64,000 bases of DNA from JANMES01 sp038329865 (GTDB taxonomy: Bacteria; Planctomycetota; Phycisphaerae; Tepidisphaerales; Tepidisphaeraceae): contig JBBQNK010000012.1 of NCBI GenBank assembly GCA_038329865.1, forward strand, positions 1 through 64,000. Direction: 5' to 3'. Numbering within the stretch: position 1 is the first letter of the stretch; each line of letters starts with the position of its first letter. Made by a program: the position numbers and the translations under genes. Positions 16,283 through 27,850 of this stretch are shown here, one piece after another. Below the pieces are notes generated by a model that ran no database searches, was not told where the DNA came from, and saw nothing but the letters and a program-made list of their open reading frames with translations.

Positions 16283-17467
16283 GTGACCACGACCGATTCC
16301 TTAGATTCCTCTCCCGCGCGCATTACCGGTTGGGCGTTTTTTCTCGGCGCTTCATGGACGTGGTGCATCGGGATGTATTTTCCCGTGATCCTCATGCGCG
16401 AATTCGGCGTCTGGGGGTGGATGGTCTTTGCGATCCCCAACGTCATCGGTTCCGCGATCGCGGGGGCGGTGCTGAGAAGCGCCGACCGCAGTAAAAAACT
16501 CCTCTCACAGCACGCACCGGCGGCGATCGCGTTTTCGCTCGTCACGATCGCGTTCCATGTTTTTTTCGTCGGATGGAAACTGCTGCCGCTGGTGGGGCTG
16601 GTGCCGGCGACGGGCGTGTTCCTGCTGGCGGGGATTTTCTTCGGGATTGGCGGGGGGACTCGGCGGGATTTGATTCTGGCTGTGATCGTGATCGCGCTCT
16701 CGCTCGTCGCGATGGGTTTTGCGCTCACCCAGCCGCTGGGGAACGGAACGCTTTTCGCGCGGGCGGATCCTTCGCCGAGTTTAATCGCACTCACGCCGGT
16801 CTGCATGATCGGGTTTTTTCTCTGTCCGTACCTTGATCTCACGTACCACCGCGCCCGCCAGAACACGGCGCCGGCGGCGGGCGAAAAAGCGTTTCAGATC
16901 GGCTTCGCCGGGCCGTTTCTGGCGATGATTTTGTTCACGATGCTGTACGCCGGTTGGCTTGATCGCGGGCCGGGGGAGAATCTTGTGCTTCGCTACGCGG
17001 TGGGCATTCACATGATCGTGCAGATCGCGTTCACGCTTTCGCTGCACGTCCGCTCCCTGCTCGACGCGACGGCAAAGCAGCACAAGCGATGGCGGCTGCT
17101 CCTCCCGACAGCCGCGCTCGCGGCGATCGCGCTGGCGCTGCTTACGCTCAACTTTCCGTTCCTGATCTGGCGGAACCTGACCGATTTTTCAACGCCCCGC
17201 GCCCACGACACCGGCGAAGTGATTTATCTCTGCTTCATGGGCTTCTACGGCGCACTCTTCCCCGCCTACGTGCTGCTCTGCATGGTGCCGACCGGAGCAA
17301 ACCCGGCCGCACCCACGCCGGCGCGAATCGCCCGCGTGCTGATCACCGGCGGCATCGCGATCGCGTTCTACTGGCTCGGCCTGGTCGAACACGCGACATG
17401 GTGGCTCCTTGGCGGCGTAGCGGTGATCCTGGCCTCGCGGCGGATGCTGCCGAAGTCTTCTTCTTAA
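16283..17467 (+). CDS. Polytopic membrane protein of unknown function
   Basis: 394 residues from a GTG start. There are roughly ten transmembrane segments, for example ITGWAFFLGASWTWCIGMYFPVIL, FLLAGIFFGIGGG, LILAVIVIALSLVAMGFAL, PFLAMILFTMLYAGWL and ITGGIAIAFYWLGLVE. The first segments faintly recall the beginning of sodium:solute symporters, but no sodium-site signature is visible. No operon partner: an F-type hairpin follows, then the SNF2 gene. Membrane topology is clear; transport function is only a possibility. Confidence 0.55.
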   Translation: MTTTDSLDSSPARITGWAFFLGASWTWCIGMYFPVILMREFGVWGWMVFAIPNVIGSAIAGAVLRSADRSKKLLSQHAPAAIAFSLVTIAFHVFFVGWKLLPLVGLVPATGVFLLAGIFFGIGGGTRRDLILAVIVIALSLVAMGFALTQPLGNGTLFARADPSPSLIALTPVCMIGFFLCPYLDLTYHRARQNTAPAAGEKAFQIGFAGPFLAMILFTMLYAGWLDRGPGENLVLRYAVGIHMIVQIAFTLSLHVRSLLDATAKQHKRWRLLLPTAALAAIALALLTLNFPFLIWRNLTDFSTPRAHDTGEVIYLCFMGFYGALFPAYVLLCMVPTGANPAAPTPARIARVLITGGIAIAFYWLGLVEHATWWLLGGVAVILASRRMLPKSSS

Positions 17468-17786
17468 TCGCGAAGAAAATTTGCCACAGAGAACAGACGC
17501 AAGAAATGGTGATTGGTGATTGTTGCGTGACCAAGGCAACTTGCTTCTGTCACACAACAATCACCGATCACCATTTCTTATCCGTGTACATCCGTGCCCC
17601 ATCTGTGGCTCAACCTCTTCCTCTCCGTGCCCTCTGTGTCCTCTGTGGCAAATTCCTCTTTCCCGCCCCAAAAATCCAAACCGTCGAGTTCGTTTCCAAA
17701 ACCCGGCCCCATCCCCTTACATAAATGATCAACACCAACTATGCTGCGGCGTTTCGGCGCCCAGTTTCGGCGCTCGATCGGACTGA
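17468..17786. other. Intergenic region upstream of the SNF2 gene
   Basis: 319 nt dominated by one nested hairpin repeat (17478-17654). The remaining part up to 17786 has no gene and no clear Shine-Dalgarno before the SNF2 ATG. Confidence 0.5.
17478..17654. repeat. Palindromic repeat family F, nested copy 2
   Basis: 177-bp element. The outer arms AAATTTGCCACAGAGAACAG and CTGTGTCCTCTGTGGCAAATT enclose a second hairpin whose arms contain GGTGATTGGTGATTGTTG and CAACAATCACCGATCACC. The same inner hairpin is in the copy at 28982. Confidence 0.8.
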
Positions 17787-21095
<3,309 letters not shown>

Positions 21096-21098
21096 ATC

Positions 21099-21458
21099 AT
21101 GAACGTAACGACCGAAGAATCTCCCGTATCCCCGCCGGCCGACCTGCCGACCGACGCCGACGCCTTCTGGGGCAGCACGCCCGCGGATTTAGTTGTCCTC
21201 CCGCCCGGCCCGGCGATGGAACTGCCGGTGATCGACCAGCTCGGCGCCGCCCCGTTCAAAAAACCCGACAAGGGCGGCTTCCCGTTCCTCGGATTTTTAG
21301 CCAGCGTGTACGAGCACGTCTCCACGACGGCGGCGGCGGAGTTGCACGTGCCGGCCGTCGTTGAAAGCGCCGAGAGCGATTCGGTGGAAGCCGCATCCGA
21401 GGAAATCCTTCCGCCGGAAGTTCACCAGACAGATCCGATCGAAGAACGAGCGGAGTAG
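21099..21458 (+). CDS. Small acidic protein co-transcribed with the SNF2 ATPase
   Basis: 119 residues, starting 3 nt after the SNF2 stop. Pro/Glu/Ala-rich ends flank a conserved-looking core (PFKKPDKGGFPFLGFLASVYEHVSTTAA). No domain is recognised. In related SNF2 loci the downstream partner is often a SWIM zinc-finger protein; no Cys/His pattern is present here, so this is something else. It probably acts with the ATPase. Confidence 0.6.
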   Translation: MNVTTEESPVSPPADLPTDADAFWGSTPADLVVLPPGPAMELPVIDQLGAAPFKKPDKGGFPFLGFLASVYEHVSTTAAAELHVPAVVESAESDSVEAASEEILPPEVHQTDPIEERAE

Positions 21459-21464
21459 GAACTG

Positions 21465-21526
21465 CCGCGAAGGCGCAAGCGACGGCGATCGCAACTTACT
21501 GCGGCCACTCGCTTGCGCCTTCGCGG
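21465..21526. repeat. Palindromic repeat family A, copy 4
   Basis: 62-bp hairpin with arms CCGCGAAGGCGCAAGCGA and TCGCTTGCGCCTTCGCGG, located 6 nt after the preceding stop codon. Confidence 0.88.
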
Positions 21527-21638
21527 AAGAAACTGCAGCTTTTTCGTGAAAACCCCCGCAAGGTTGTCCCCACCTCTAAGGGTAAATCCGAATTAAATCG
21601 AATAGCTTGAGCGCCCGATTGCTGCGATAATCCCCGCC

Positions 21639-22745
21639 ATGATTATCGGCTGCCCCAAAGAAATTAAGGAACAGGAAAACCGAATCGCCTTGCTCCCTTC
21701 AGCGGCGTACCAGCTGATCAAGCGAGGCCACAAAGTCATCGTCGAGCGCAACGGCGGCGTGGGCGCGGGCTTTCCCGACGACGAATACGCTGCCGCCGGC
21801 GCGACGATTCTTGACGACCATGCGGAAATCTTCGCGCAATCCGACATCATCGTAAAAGTGAAAGAGCCGCTGCCCAGCGAGTACCCGCTGCTCCGCCGCG
21901 GGCAGATTCTGTTCACGTACCTGCACCTGGCCGCGAGCCGCAGCCTGACCGACGCGCTGCTCAAGAGCGGCGTCACCGGCATCGCGTACGAGACGGTGCA
22001 GATCAACAACCGCCTGCCGCTGCTGGAGCCGATGAGCGAAATCGCCGGGCGCATGAGCGTGATCGTCGGTGGCTATTTCCTGGCCAAACACGCCGGCGGC
22101 AAGGGCGTGCTACTCGGCGGCGTGCCGGGCGTTCTCCCGGGCAAAGTCGTCGTCATCGGCGGCGGCAGCAGCGGGGTGAACGCGGCCCGCATGGCCACCG
22201 GCCTGGGGGCCGACGTGACAATTCTCGAAGTCGATCTCGAGCGCATGCGCTTCCTCGACATCACCATGCACACCGCGCACACGCTGTTCAGCACCGAGTC
22301 GCACCTGACGGATTTGCTGCCGACGGTCGATCTGCTCATCGGCGCGGTGCTAGTCCCCGGGGCGAAGGCGCCCAAGCTCATCAGCCGCCAGATGCTGCGA
22401 GCCATGAAGCCCGGCAGCGTGCTGGTGGACATCGCCATCGACCAGGGCGGCTGCGCCGAAACCAGCCGAGCCACCACGCACCACGACCCGATCTATTTCG
22501 AAGAAGGCATCATGCACTACTGCGTCGCCAACATGCCCGGCGCGTATGCCCGCACGGCCACGCAGGCGCTCACGAACGTCACCTACCGCTATTTGGAATT
22601 GCTCGCCGACCTTGGCTTGGCCGAGGCGTGCAAGCGCCACCCGGCGCTGGTCCCCGGCATCAACGTGCAGGACGGCCAGCTCACGAGCAAACCGGTCGCC
22701 GAAGCTCACGGCATGCCGTACACGCCGCCGAATATTGCGGTCTGA
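21639..22745 (+). CDS. ald: Alanine dehydrogenase
   Basis: 368-residue NAD-dependent enzyme interconverting L-alanine and pyruvate plus ammonia. The N-terminus MIIGCPKEIKEQENRIALLP is diagnostic. VKVKEPLPSEY and LFTYLHLAAS carry the substrate Lys and catalytic His; GKVVVIGGGSSGVNAARMATGLGA is the NAD loop, and VLVDIAIDQGGCAETSRATTHHDP is the conserved acid block. Length is normal for the family. It is monocistronic, with no regulator adjacent. Confidence 0.95.
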   Translation: MIIGCPKEIKEQENRIALLPSAAYQLIKRGHKVIVERNGGVGAGFPDDEYAAAGATILDDHAEIFAQSDIIVKVKEPLPSEYPLLRRGQILFTYLHLAASRSLTDALLKSGVTGIAYETVQINNRLPLLEPMSEIAGRMSVIVGGYFLAKHAGGKGVLLGGVPGVLPGKVVVIGGGSSGVNAARMATGLGADVTILEVDLERMRFLDITMHTAHTLFSTESHLTDLLPTVDLLIGAVLVPGAKAPKLISRQMLRAMKPGSVLVDIAIDQGGCAETSRATTHHDPIYFEEGIMHYCVANMPGAYARTATQALTNVTYRYLELLADLGLAEACKRHPALVPGINVQDGQLTSKPVAEAHGMPYTPPNIAV

Positions 22746-22811
22746 TGTGAAGGTTTTCGATTGTGCTTCAGGTGGCTCGCCATTCCGGGCTTCGGGTGAA
22801 GCCGGAGTACT

Positions 22812-23402
22812 TTAACGATTCTCCATCGTTTGACCGCTCACGCATTCCACGCGCATCCGGCTCATCTTCTGAAAAATCCGCAGCCGGCGTTGCACCGGCC
22901 ACCAGTCGTAGAGGTACATCTGCAGCGGCCGCCACATCGCCACCCAGCCGGCGATCGTCAGGCCTTCGCGGATGATCCGCATCACGGTCCCGTCGTCCGC
23001 CCGCGTGAGGAATTCTCCGCCCGCCAGGCAAGCCGCCAAAAACCCCAGGCCGATCAGCAAACTCGTTCGCGCGTCCCGCATCAGCCGGCGGAGTTCGAGC
23101 TTCGTGAGCTCCGCCCGGTGCAGAAAATAATGCTGAACGGCCCGCTCCAGCAACTCCGGCGTTGTTCCGTCGGGCTTGGGTTGCTCCACATGCACCGTGA
23201 GCGTCACCGGGTCGCGCGAGGGGTATTCCAGTGCCCAACTGAGTATGAATTCCTCGGCGTCGGCGTCCAGATCTTTCTCATGAAACGGCGAAGGATCCAT
23301 CGTGTTAAAAAGCTGATCGATGTCCCGCACCCGGATCTGAATCTGATGCGTCCGGCGAGCTGGCGCGCGAGTGGAATCGTTGGGCATGGCAAAGGCCATC
23401 AT
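22812..23402 (-). CDS. Conserved membrane protein of unknown function
   Basis: 196 residues from the ATG at 23402; a GTG 21 nt further upstream would add seven residues. The N-terminal domain contains FHEKDLDADAEEFILSWALEYP, and two hydrophobic segments (LLIGLGFLAACLAGGEFL and GLTIAGWVAMWRPLQMYLYDWWP) follow. I recognise this as a widespread conserved hypothetical pattern but know no function. It is convergent with ald. Confidence 0.6.
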   Translation of the reverse strand: MMAFAMPNDSTRAPARRTHQIQIRVRDIDQLFNTMDPSPFHEKDLDADAEEFILSWALEYPSRDPVTLTVHVEQPKPDGTTPELLERAVQHYFLHRAELTKLELRRLMRDARTSLLIGLGFLAACLAGGEFLTRADDGTVMRIIREGLTIAGWVAMWRPLQMYLYDWWPVQRRLRIFQKMSRMRVECVSGQTMENR

Positions 23403-23502
23403 ATCAGATTCAATTCCCCCCACTGCCGCGTCCCCCCCCCCACGCCGCTGCGGGCGAGGTTGGACGATCCCCGCCCGGATGCTAGAATTGCTAAAGCAAT
23501 AC

Positions 23503-23575
23503 GCGGCGTTAGCTCAGTTGGTAGAGCTGGAGTTTTCCAAACTCCCGGTCGCAGGTTCGAACCCTGTACGCCGCT
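23503..23575 (+). tRNA. tRNA-Gly (anticodon UCC)
   Basis: Full cloverleaf: acceptor GCGGCGT/ACGCCGC, D arm GCTCAGTTGGTAGAGC, anticodon stem GGAGT/ACTCC with loop TTTCCAA (anticodon TCC), T arm with GGTTCGAACC, discriminator T. CCA is not encoded. A T run follows directly and could serve as a terminator. Confidence 0.95.
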
Positions 23576-23624
23576 TTTTCTCCGGGACGATTCTCGAAGC
23601 CCGATCTCAATTCATTACCCATCC

Positions 23625-23942
23625 ATGACGACTATACGTCGAATCCTCAATGTCTTTTCCTGGATGGACAATTGCTTGTTTCAGGATGGCATTGATGCGA
23701 CAGCAAATCAGGAGCGTGTTGAGCGAGAGCTGGAAATTACGATACGCGATGGGGATGCGGTGCGTCTGAAGACGCCGGAAGATCTCTGCGGTTATATCGC
23801 AGCACAACGACGGGAGTCGGGGCGCCCACTCGACGACGAGAAGATTTGGAACAAAGTCCGAGAAATCACCTCTGAAGAGTTTGGGGTCGCCGTGGCGGAT
23901 CTTCACCCACGAATTGGATTTGTTGAAGATTTGGGCTGCTGA
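23625..23942 (+). CDS. Small protein with acyl-carrier-protein-like C-terminus, no carrier serine
   Basis: 105 residues, 49 nt after the tRNA. The middle part (ITIRDGDAVRLKTPEDLCGYIAAQR) is a pattern I associate with small planctomycete proteins. The last 30 residues (IWNKVREITSEEFGVAVADLHPRIGFVEDLG) resemble helices 1-2 of an acyl carrier protein. The chain ends in DLGC just where DSL, with the phosphopantetheine Ser, would follow. Either a truncated carrier gene or a non-acylated regulator. No Shine-Dalgarno is evident. Confidence 0.5.
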   Translation: MTTIRRILNVFSWMDNCLFQDGIDATANQERVERELEITIRDGDAVRLKTPEDLCGYIAAQRRESGRPLDDEKIWNKVREITSEEFGVAVADLHPRIGFVEDLGC

Positions 23943-24037
23943 ATTTTATCGGGCCGACGAGCGAGTTAACTTTTACAGCAGTACGCCGGCCCATTCAATT
24001 CAATTTGAATAATAAGTCCATCAGGAAGAGGCAAAGC

Positions 24038-25408
24038 TCACCTCCCCAGCACCGTCATCGGAATCGAAGGCTCCGTCACGAACGATCCCGGCGGCAACGC
24101 CACGTCCAAATCAGCCGGGAAGATCGCCCACACGCTGCCGCCGAAGCCGGCGCCGAAGGCGCTGGCGGCCAACGCGCCGGATTGCATCGCGGACTGTTGC
24201 AGCGCGATCGTGGCGGGGACTTGGTTCAGCAGGTGCGTGACGGCCAGTCCGTGGCTTTTGGAAGTCAGCTCGCCCAGCAGCGGCCAGTCGGCGGCTTTGA
24301 TGGCGATGGCGGCGGCGGGGATGATTTGGGTGGATTCCTGCAGGAACTGCTCAAGGCGGAGCGTGAGCGAGTCGCGCTCGGGGTGCGGCAGGCGATTTAA
24401 GAGTGCGGTGAGTTTTTCGACGTTCGCGGGCGTCTCCACCACCTGGGCGAGGTAGTGCAGGTGCGAATCGTTCGCGTAGTTCCACAGCTCGACGAGCTTT
24501 CGCGCGCGGAGCGAGACGGCGTTGTACTCCGCCATCGCGGCGCCGGTTTTTTCTGCGACTACGCCGCTGAGCAGGACGGCCAGCTTCACGCCGCCGGGGA
24601 AAATAACGTCGGCCTCGCGGGTGACCGGGCCGAAGCGGAATTGGCTGATCTGTCCGGTGCGGCAGCAGAGGATGGCGGTGTGGTCCTGGCTGCCGCCGAA
24701 GGTGCCGACGCCGCGGTCGCCGGGCAGGTCGCCGAACGAGCCGCCGTTCTCGATACAGCCGGCGTAGGCGGCGATGTCTTCCGTTGTGCGGAGATTTTTC
24801 TGCCATGCGGCGGTGCTCGCGAGGTTATTCGTCCGCGCGAGCATGACAATCAGGCCGATGATCAGCGCGCTCGAGCTGCTAAGCCCCGCGGCCGGCGGAA
24901 GATCGCTGATGAAGGCGATGTCCGCCCCGAGTTTACCGGCCGATTTGAAGTTGTTCGCCAGCCGGCGGACGACCGCCTGTGCGTACCCCCCCCAGTGCCC
25001 GGGCGGGTGTTTGTGCTCGGCGTGGGCGTCGAAGTCGATCGCGTGATTTTTCGCGGCGTCGAGGATGCGGATCACGCCATCGTTCCGCGGCGTGGCGGTC
25101 ATGCAGAAACCGCGATCGACCGTGCAGAGGAGTGAGCGCCCGCCGCAGTAATCGGTGTGCTTTCCTAACAGCTCGATCCGGCCGGGGATGAACGCGGCGT
25201 GGACCGGCGCGGTGCGATTCGCGATCGACCGGCCGAGGGTGGCGAAGAGTTTGGATTTTTCCGCCGAGAATGTTCCGGCCATCCCGGCGGCGATGAGTTG
25301 ATCGGCAATGGCGTGGCCGGTGAGATCGGCGGACGATAAGACGCGGGCCGGATCGAACCAATTGGCCGGTATCACGCTCGGGTTGATTGGATTTGATGGA
25401 GTCGCCAT
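24038..25408 (-). CDS. galK: Galactokinase (GHMP kinase family)
   Basis: 456-residue sugar kinase, ATP:galactose 1-phosphotransferase of the Leloir pathway. Motif 1 is PGRIELLGKHTDYCGG (residues 75-90; Lys replaces the usual Glu of GEHTD), motif 2 is LPPAAGLSSSSAL, and motif 3 is SAFGAGFGGSVWAI. The N-terminus is longer than in E. coli. The start at MATPSNP is preferred because the extension to 25456 shows no family sequence; the Shine-Dalgarno is weak. No other gal genes are near; amino-sugar genes lie upstream on the same strand beyond a repeat-filled gap. A related GHMP sugar kinase cannot be excluded. Confidence 0.82.
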   Translation of the reverse strand: MATPSNPINPSVIPANWFDPARVLSSADLTGHAIADQLIAAGMAGTFSAEKSKLFATLGRSIANRTAPVHAAFIPGRIELLGKHTDYCGGRSLLCTVDRGFCMTATPRNDGVIRILDAAKNHAIDFDAHAEHKHPPGHWGGYAQAVVRRLANNFKSAGKLGADIAFISDLPPAAGLSSSSALIIGLIVMLARTNNLASTAAWQKNLRTTEDIAAYAGCIENGGSFGDLPGDRGVGTFGGSQDHTAILCCRTGQISQFRFGPVTREADVIFPGGVKLAVLLSGVVAEKTGAAMAEYNAVSLRARKLVELWNYANDSHLHYLAQVVETPANVEKLTALLNRLPHPERDSLTLRLEQFLQESTQIIPAAAIAIKAADWPLLGELTSKSHGLAVTHLLNQVPATIALQQSAMQSGALAASAFGAGFGGSVWAIFPADLDVALPPGSFVTEPSIPMTVLGR

Positions 25409-25490
25409 TTTATCCACACTGATCCGCAATCCGTGCGGGTGAAGGAACGGGAACATGGTAGGACGGTCAATTGCCGATCGCCAGACGTTA

Positions 25491-25610
25491 CTCTGTCCCT
25501 CTCCCGGTATTCCGGGAGAGGGTAGGGTGAGGGTTCTTTCAAGATACGGAACCGACGCGGGATCGCGACAGAACCCTCATCCCCCCTTCTCCCGAAGTAC
25601 CGGGAGAAGG
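25491..25610. repeat. Palindromic repeat family D, copy 1
   Basis: About 120 bp built of two short palindromes, CCTCTCCCGGTATTCCGGGAGAG and CCTTCTCCCGAAGTACCGGGA, joined by a longer stem GGGTGAGGGTTCT / AGAACCCTCATCCCC. A sister copy lies inside a permease gene at 40691. Confidence 0.8.
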
Positions 25611-25720
25611 AGTAGGAGGCAGATTCAAAATCTGACTGAAGAAAGGCCGCCCTTAGATCGGCGCACCCTGGCATGCGAGACCCTGCTCTTTCCAAAACGA
25701 TTCAGATTTTCAATCGAATC

Positions 25721-25782
25721 TGGAGGGCGGCTGTCCTCAGCCGCCGATTGGCGCTCCGGCGGCTGAGGACAGCCGCCCTCCA
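25721..25782. repeat. Palindromic repeat family I, copy 1
   Basis: 62-bp near-perfect hairpin with arms TGGAGGGCGGCTGTCCTCAG and CTGAGGACAGCCGCCCTCCA. A relative lies at 51154 inside the argH remnant. Confidence 0.85.
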
Positions 25783-25867
25783 CATCGCCTCGATCGAGGA
25801 ATTGGACAAGCCAGCGGGACGCCCATGCTACGCGGAACAAGTTCCGCGATACTCGGATGCGCCCAGC

Positions 25868-27781
25868 TCACTTCGTCGGCGGCTGCCACTGCACGAAGGC
25901 CTCGACCGCCTCGTACTCGGCAAGGCCGAGTTGGTCGTAGAGCGCGGCCGTCGCGCGGTTGCGGTCTTCGGCGCGTTGCCAGAATTCTCTTGGGTCGCTG
26001 CCGGGGTACATGGCGCGGTCTTTCTGGCTCTGGTGTTTGAAGACCGCCGACCGTTTACGCAGCAGTTCTTGCGGCGAGATGGGGACGGCCATGTCGATTT
26101 TCTCCGGCTCCCATTCCTGCCAAGCGCCGCGGTAGAGCCAGATTTCGCATTCTTTGAACCACGCCTGCGTCTTCACGCGATCGACGGCCGCGATGATCGC
26201 GTTGAGGCAGACGCGGTGCGTGCCGTGCGGGTCGGATAAATCGCCGGCGGCGTACACTTGGTGCGGCTTGATTTTTTCCAGCAGGTCGGCGGTGAGCTTG
26301 ATGTCCTCTTCGCCGAGCGGCCGCTTGCGCACGGTGCCGGTTTCGTAGAAGGGCATGTCCATGAAGTGCAGGCGATCGGCCGGCACGCCGCAATCGCGAC
26401 CGGCGGCGCGGGCTTCGCCGCGGCGGATGAGGCCTTTGATCTGCTGCAGCATCGGGTTGTCAGTCTGGCCGGGCTTTTTGTTCTTGATGAACTCTTCGAT
26501 CTGCCCTTCGAGCTTGGCGGCGGCGTCAGCGCCCAGGCCGAACATCGCGGCGAAGCTGCTGGCGAATTCCGCGAAGCGGATCGCGTCGGCGTCGAACACT
26601 GCGATGTTGCCGGAGGTTTGGTACGCCACGTGAACTTCGTGTCCCTGGTCGACGAGGCGGATCAGCGTGCCGCCCATGGAGATCACGTCGTCGTCCGGGT
26701 GGGGGGAGAAGATGAGCACGCGTTTGGGGAAGATGGCGTCGGTCGGGCGGCGGATGTCGCCGGGCCGCTTGGCGGCGTCGGGCTTGCCGCCGGGCCAGCC
26801 GGTGATTGTTTTCTGTATCGCGCGGAAGATGTTGAGGTTGATCTCGTACGCCGAGCCGTGGGTGGCCAGCAGATCCTGCAAGCCGAACTCGTTGTAGTCT
26901 TCGTCGGTGAGTTTGAGGAGCGGCTTTTTCACTTCCTGCGCCAGCCAGATGACGGCCTTGCGGATGCGCGCCGGCGTCCACTCCGTCGGGCCGACCAGCC
27001 ACGGGCTCTTGAAGCGCGTGAGCTCGGCGGCGGCGGCTTCGTCGAGGACCATTTGCGCGTTCGGGTGATTCTGCAGAAAGCTCGCGGCGATGGCGGCGGT
27101 GATCGGGCCTTCGATCGCCTGCGCGATCACGCCGGCCTTTCCTTCGCCGTACGCCATCAGGATGACCTGCCGAGCCTCCAGGATCGTGCCGACGCCCATG
27201 GTGATGGCCCGGCGGGGAACGTACTCTTCGCCGAAAAAATCGCTCGCGGCGTCGAGTCGCGTCACGCGATCGAGCGTGATCAATCGCGTGCGGCTGTCGC
27301 GCGACGAGCCGGGCTCGTTAAAGCCGATATGCCCCGTCCGCCCGACGCCCAGAATCTGCAGATCGATCCCGCCGGCCTCTTTTATCTGCCGTTCGTACAA
27401 CTTACACTGCTCGGCAACCTGTTCGACCGGAACCGTGCCGTTGGGGATGTGAATGTTTTTCGGGTCGATATCGATGTGATCGAACAGGTGTTCCTTCATG
27501 AAGCGCACGTAACTCTGCAACTCGGCAGGCTTCATGGGAAAATATTCGTCGAGGTTGAACGTCACGACGTTCTTGAACGAGAGCTTTTCTTCGCGATGCA
27601 GGCGAATGAGCTGCGCGTAAACGCCGGTAGGGGTGGATCCAGTAGCCAAACCAAGCACAGCGGTGCGGTTTTGCTGCTGGCGTTGCAGAATCAGGTCGGC
27701 AATTTTCCGGGCCACCGCCACGCTTGCAGCGGCGGCGGTCTGGTGCACTTGAACGGGGATGTTTTCGGTTTTGATCAACAT
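25868..27781 (-). CDS. nagB: Glucosamine-6-phosphate deaminase fused to a PIG-L/LmbE deacetylase
   Basis: 637 residues in two domains. Residues 1-270 are NagB-like (LGLATGSTPTGVYAQLI, FNLDEYFPM, GVGRTGHIGFNEPGS, RRAITMGVGTILEA), converting glucosamine 6-phosphate to fructose 6-phosphate and ammonia. The usual GNDGH is GRTGH here, a form I associate with this fusion subfamily. Residues from about 350 are a zinc-dependent PIG-L deacetylase (IFSPHPDDDVISMGGTLIRL, ...DPHGTHRVCLNAI), which could remove N-acetyl groups. The fusion is known in Bacteroidetes and planctomycetes. A ROK regulator is transcribed divergently 69 nt away. Confidence 0.93.
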   Translation of the reverse strand: MLIKTENIPVQVHQTAAAASVAVARKIADLILQRQQQNRTAVLGLATGSTPTGVYAQLIRLHREEKLSFKNVVTFNLDEYFPMKPAELQSYVRFMKEHLFDHIDIDPKNIHIPNGTVPVEQVAEQCKLYERQIKEAGGIDLQILGVGRTGHIGFNEPGSSRDSRTRLITLDRVTRLDAASDFFGEEYVPRRAITMGVGTILEARQVILMAYGEGKAGVIAQAIEGPITAAIAASFLQNHPNAQMVLDEAAAAELTRFKSPWLVGPTEWTPARIRKAVIWLAQEVKKPLLKLTDEDYNEFGLQDLLATHGSAYEINLNIFRAIQKTITGWPGGKPDAAKRPGDIRRPTDAIFPKRVLIFSPHPDDDVISMGGTLIRLVDQGHEVHVAYQTSGNIAVFDADAIRFAEFASSFAAMFGLGADAAAKLEGQIEEFIKNKKPGQTDNPMLQQIKGLIRRGEARAAGRDCGVPADRLHFMDMPFYETGTVRKRPLGEEDIKLTADLLEKIKPHQVYAAGDLSDPHGTHRVCLNAIIAAVDRVKTQAWFKECEIWLYRGAWQEWEPEKIDMAVPISPQELLRKRSAVFKHQSQKDRAMYPGSDPREFWQRAEDRNRATAALYDQLGLAEYEAVEAFVQWQPPTK

Positions 27782-27850
27782 ATCGTGCTCTCGAATTTGC
27801 TAAGTGTATAATGTATTTTGTATATTTGGTTATATTAAAAGGCAAGTAGA
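27782..27850. promoter_or_regulatory. Divergent promoter region nagB / ROK regulator
   Basis: 69-nt AT-rich gap, strikingly different from its surroundings. It contains TATAAT at 27807-27812 on the + strand and further TATA-rich tracts readable on both strands. It is probably the shared promoter and operator region for the ROK regulator; no clear inverted repeat can be defined by eye. Confidence 0.5.

Larger units (their letters stand above)
25409..25867. other. Intergenic region between nagB-PIG-L and galK
   Basis: 459 nt containing two palindromic elements (family D at 25491-25610, family I at 25721-25782) and no supported gene. Open frames here are products of the repeats. Confidence 0.6.

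Noticed and set aside
25410..25418. Perfect DnaA-box 9-mer TTATCCACA at the galK start
   Set aside because: A single box with no second copy or AT-rich unwinding region nearby; most likely chance.
26258..27811. 517-codon open frame antisense to nagB-PIG-L
   Set aside because: Complete mirror of a gene with clear NagB and PIG-L motifs; no own ribosome site or domain.
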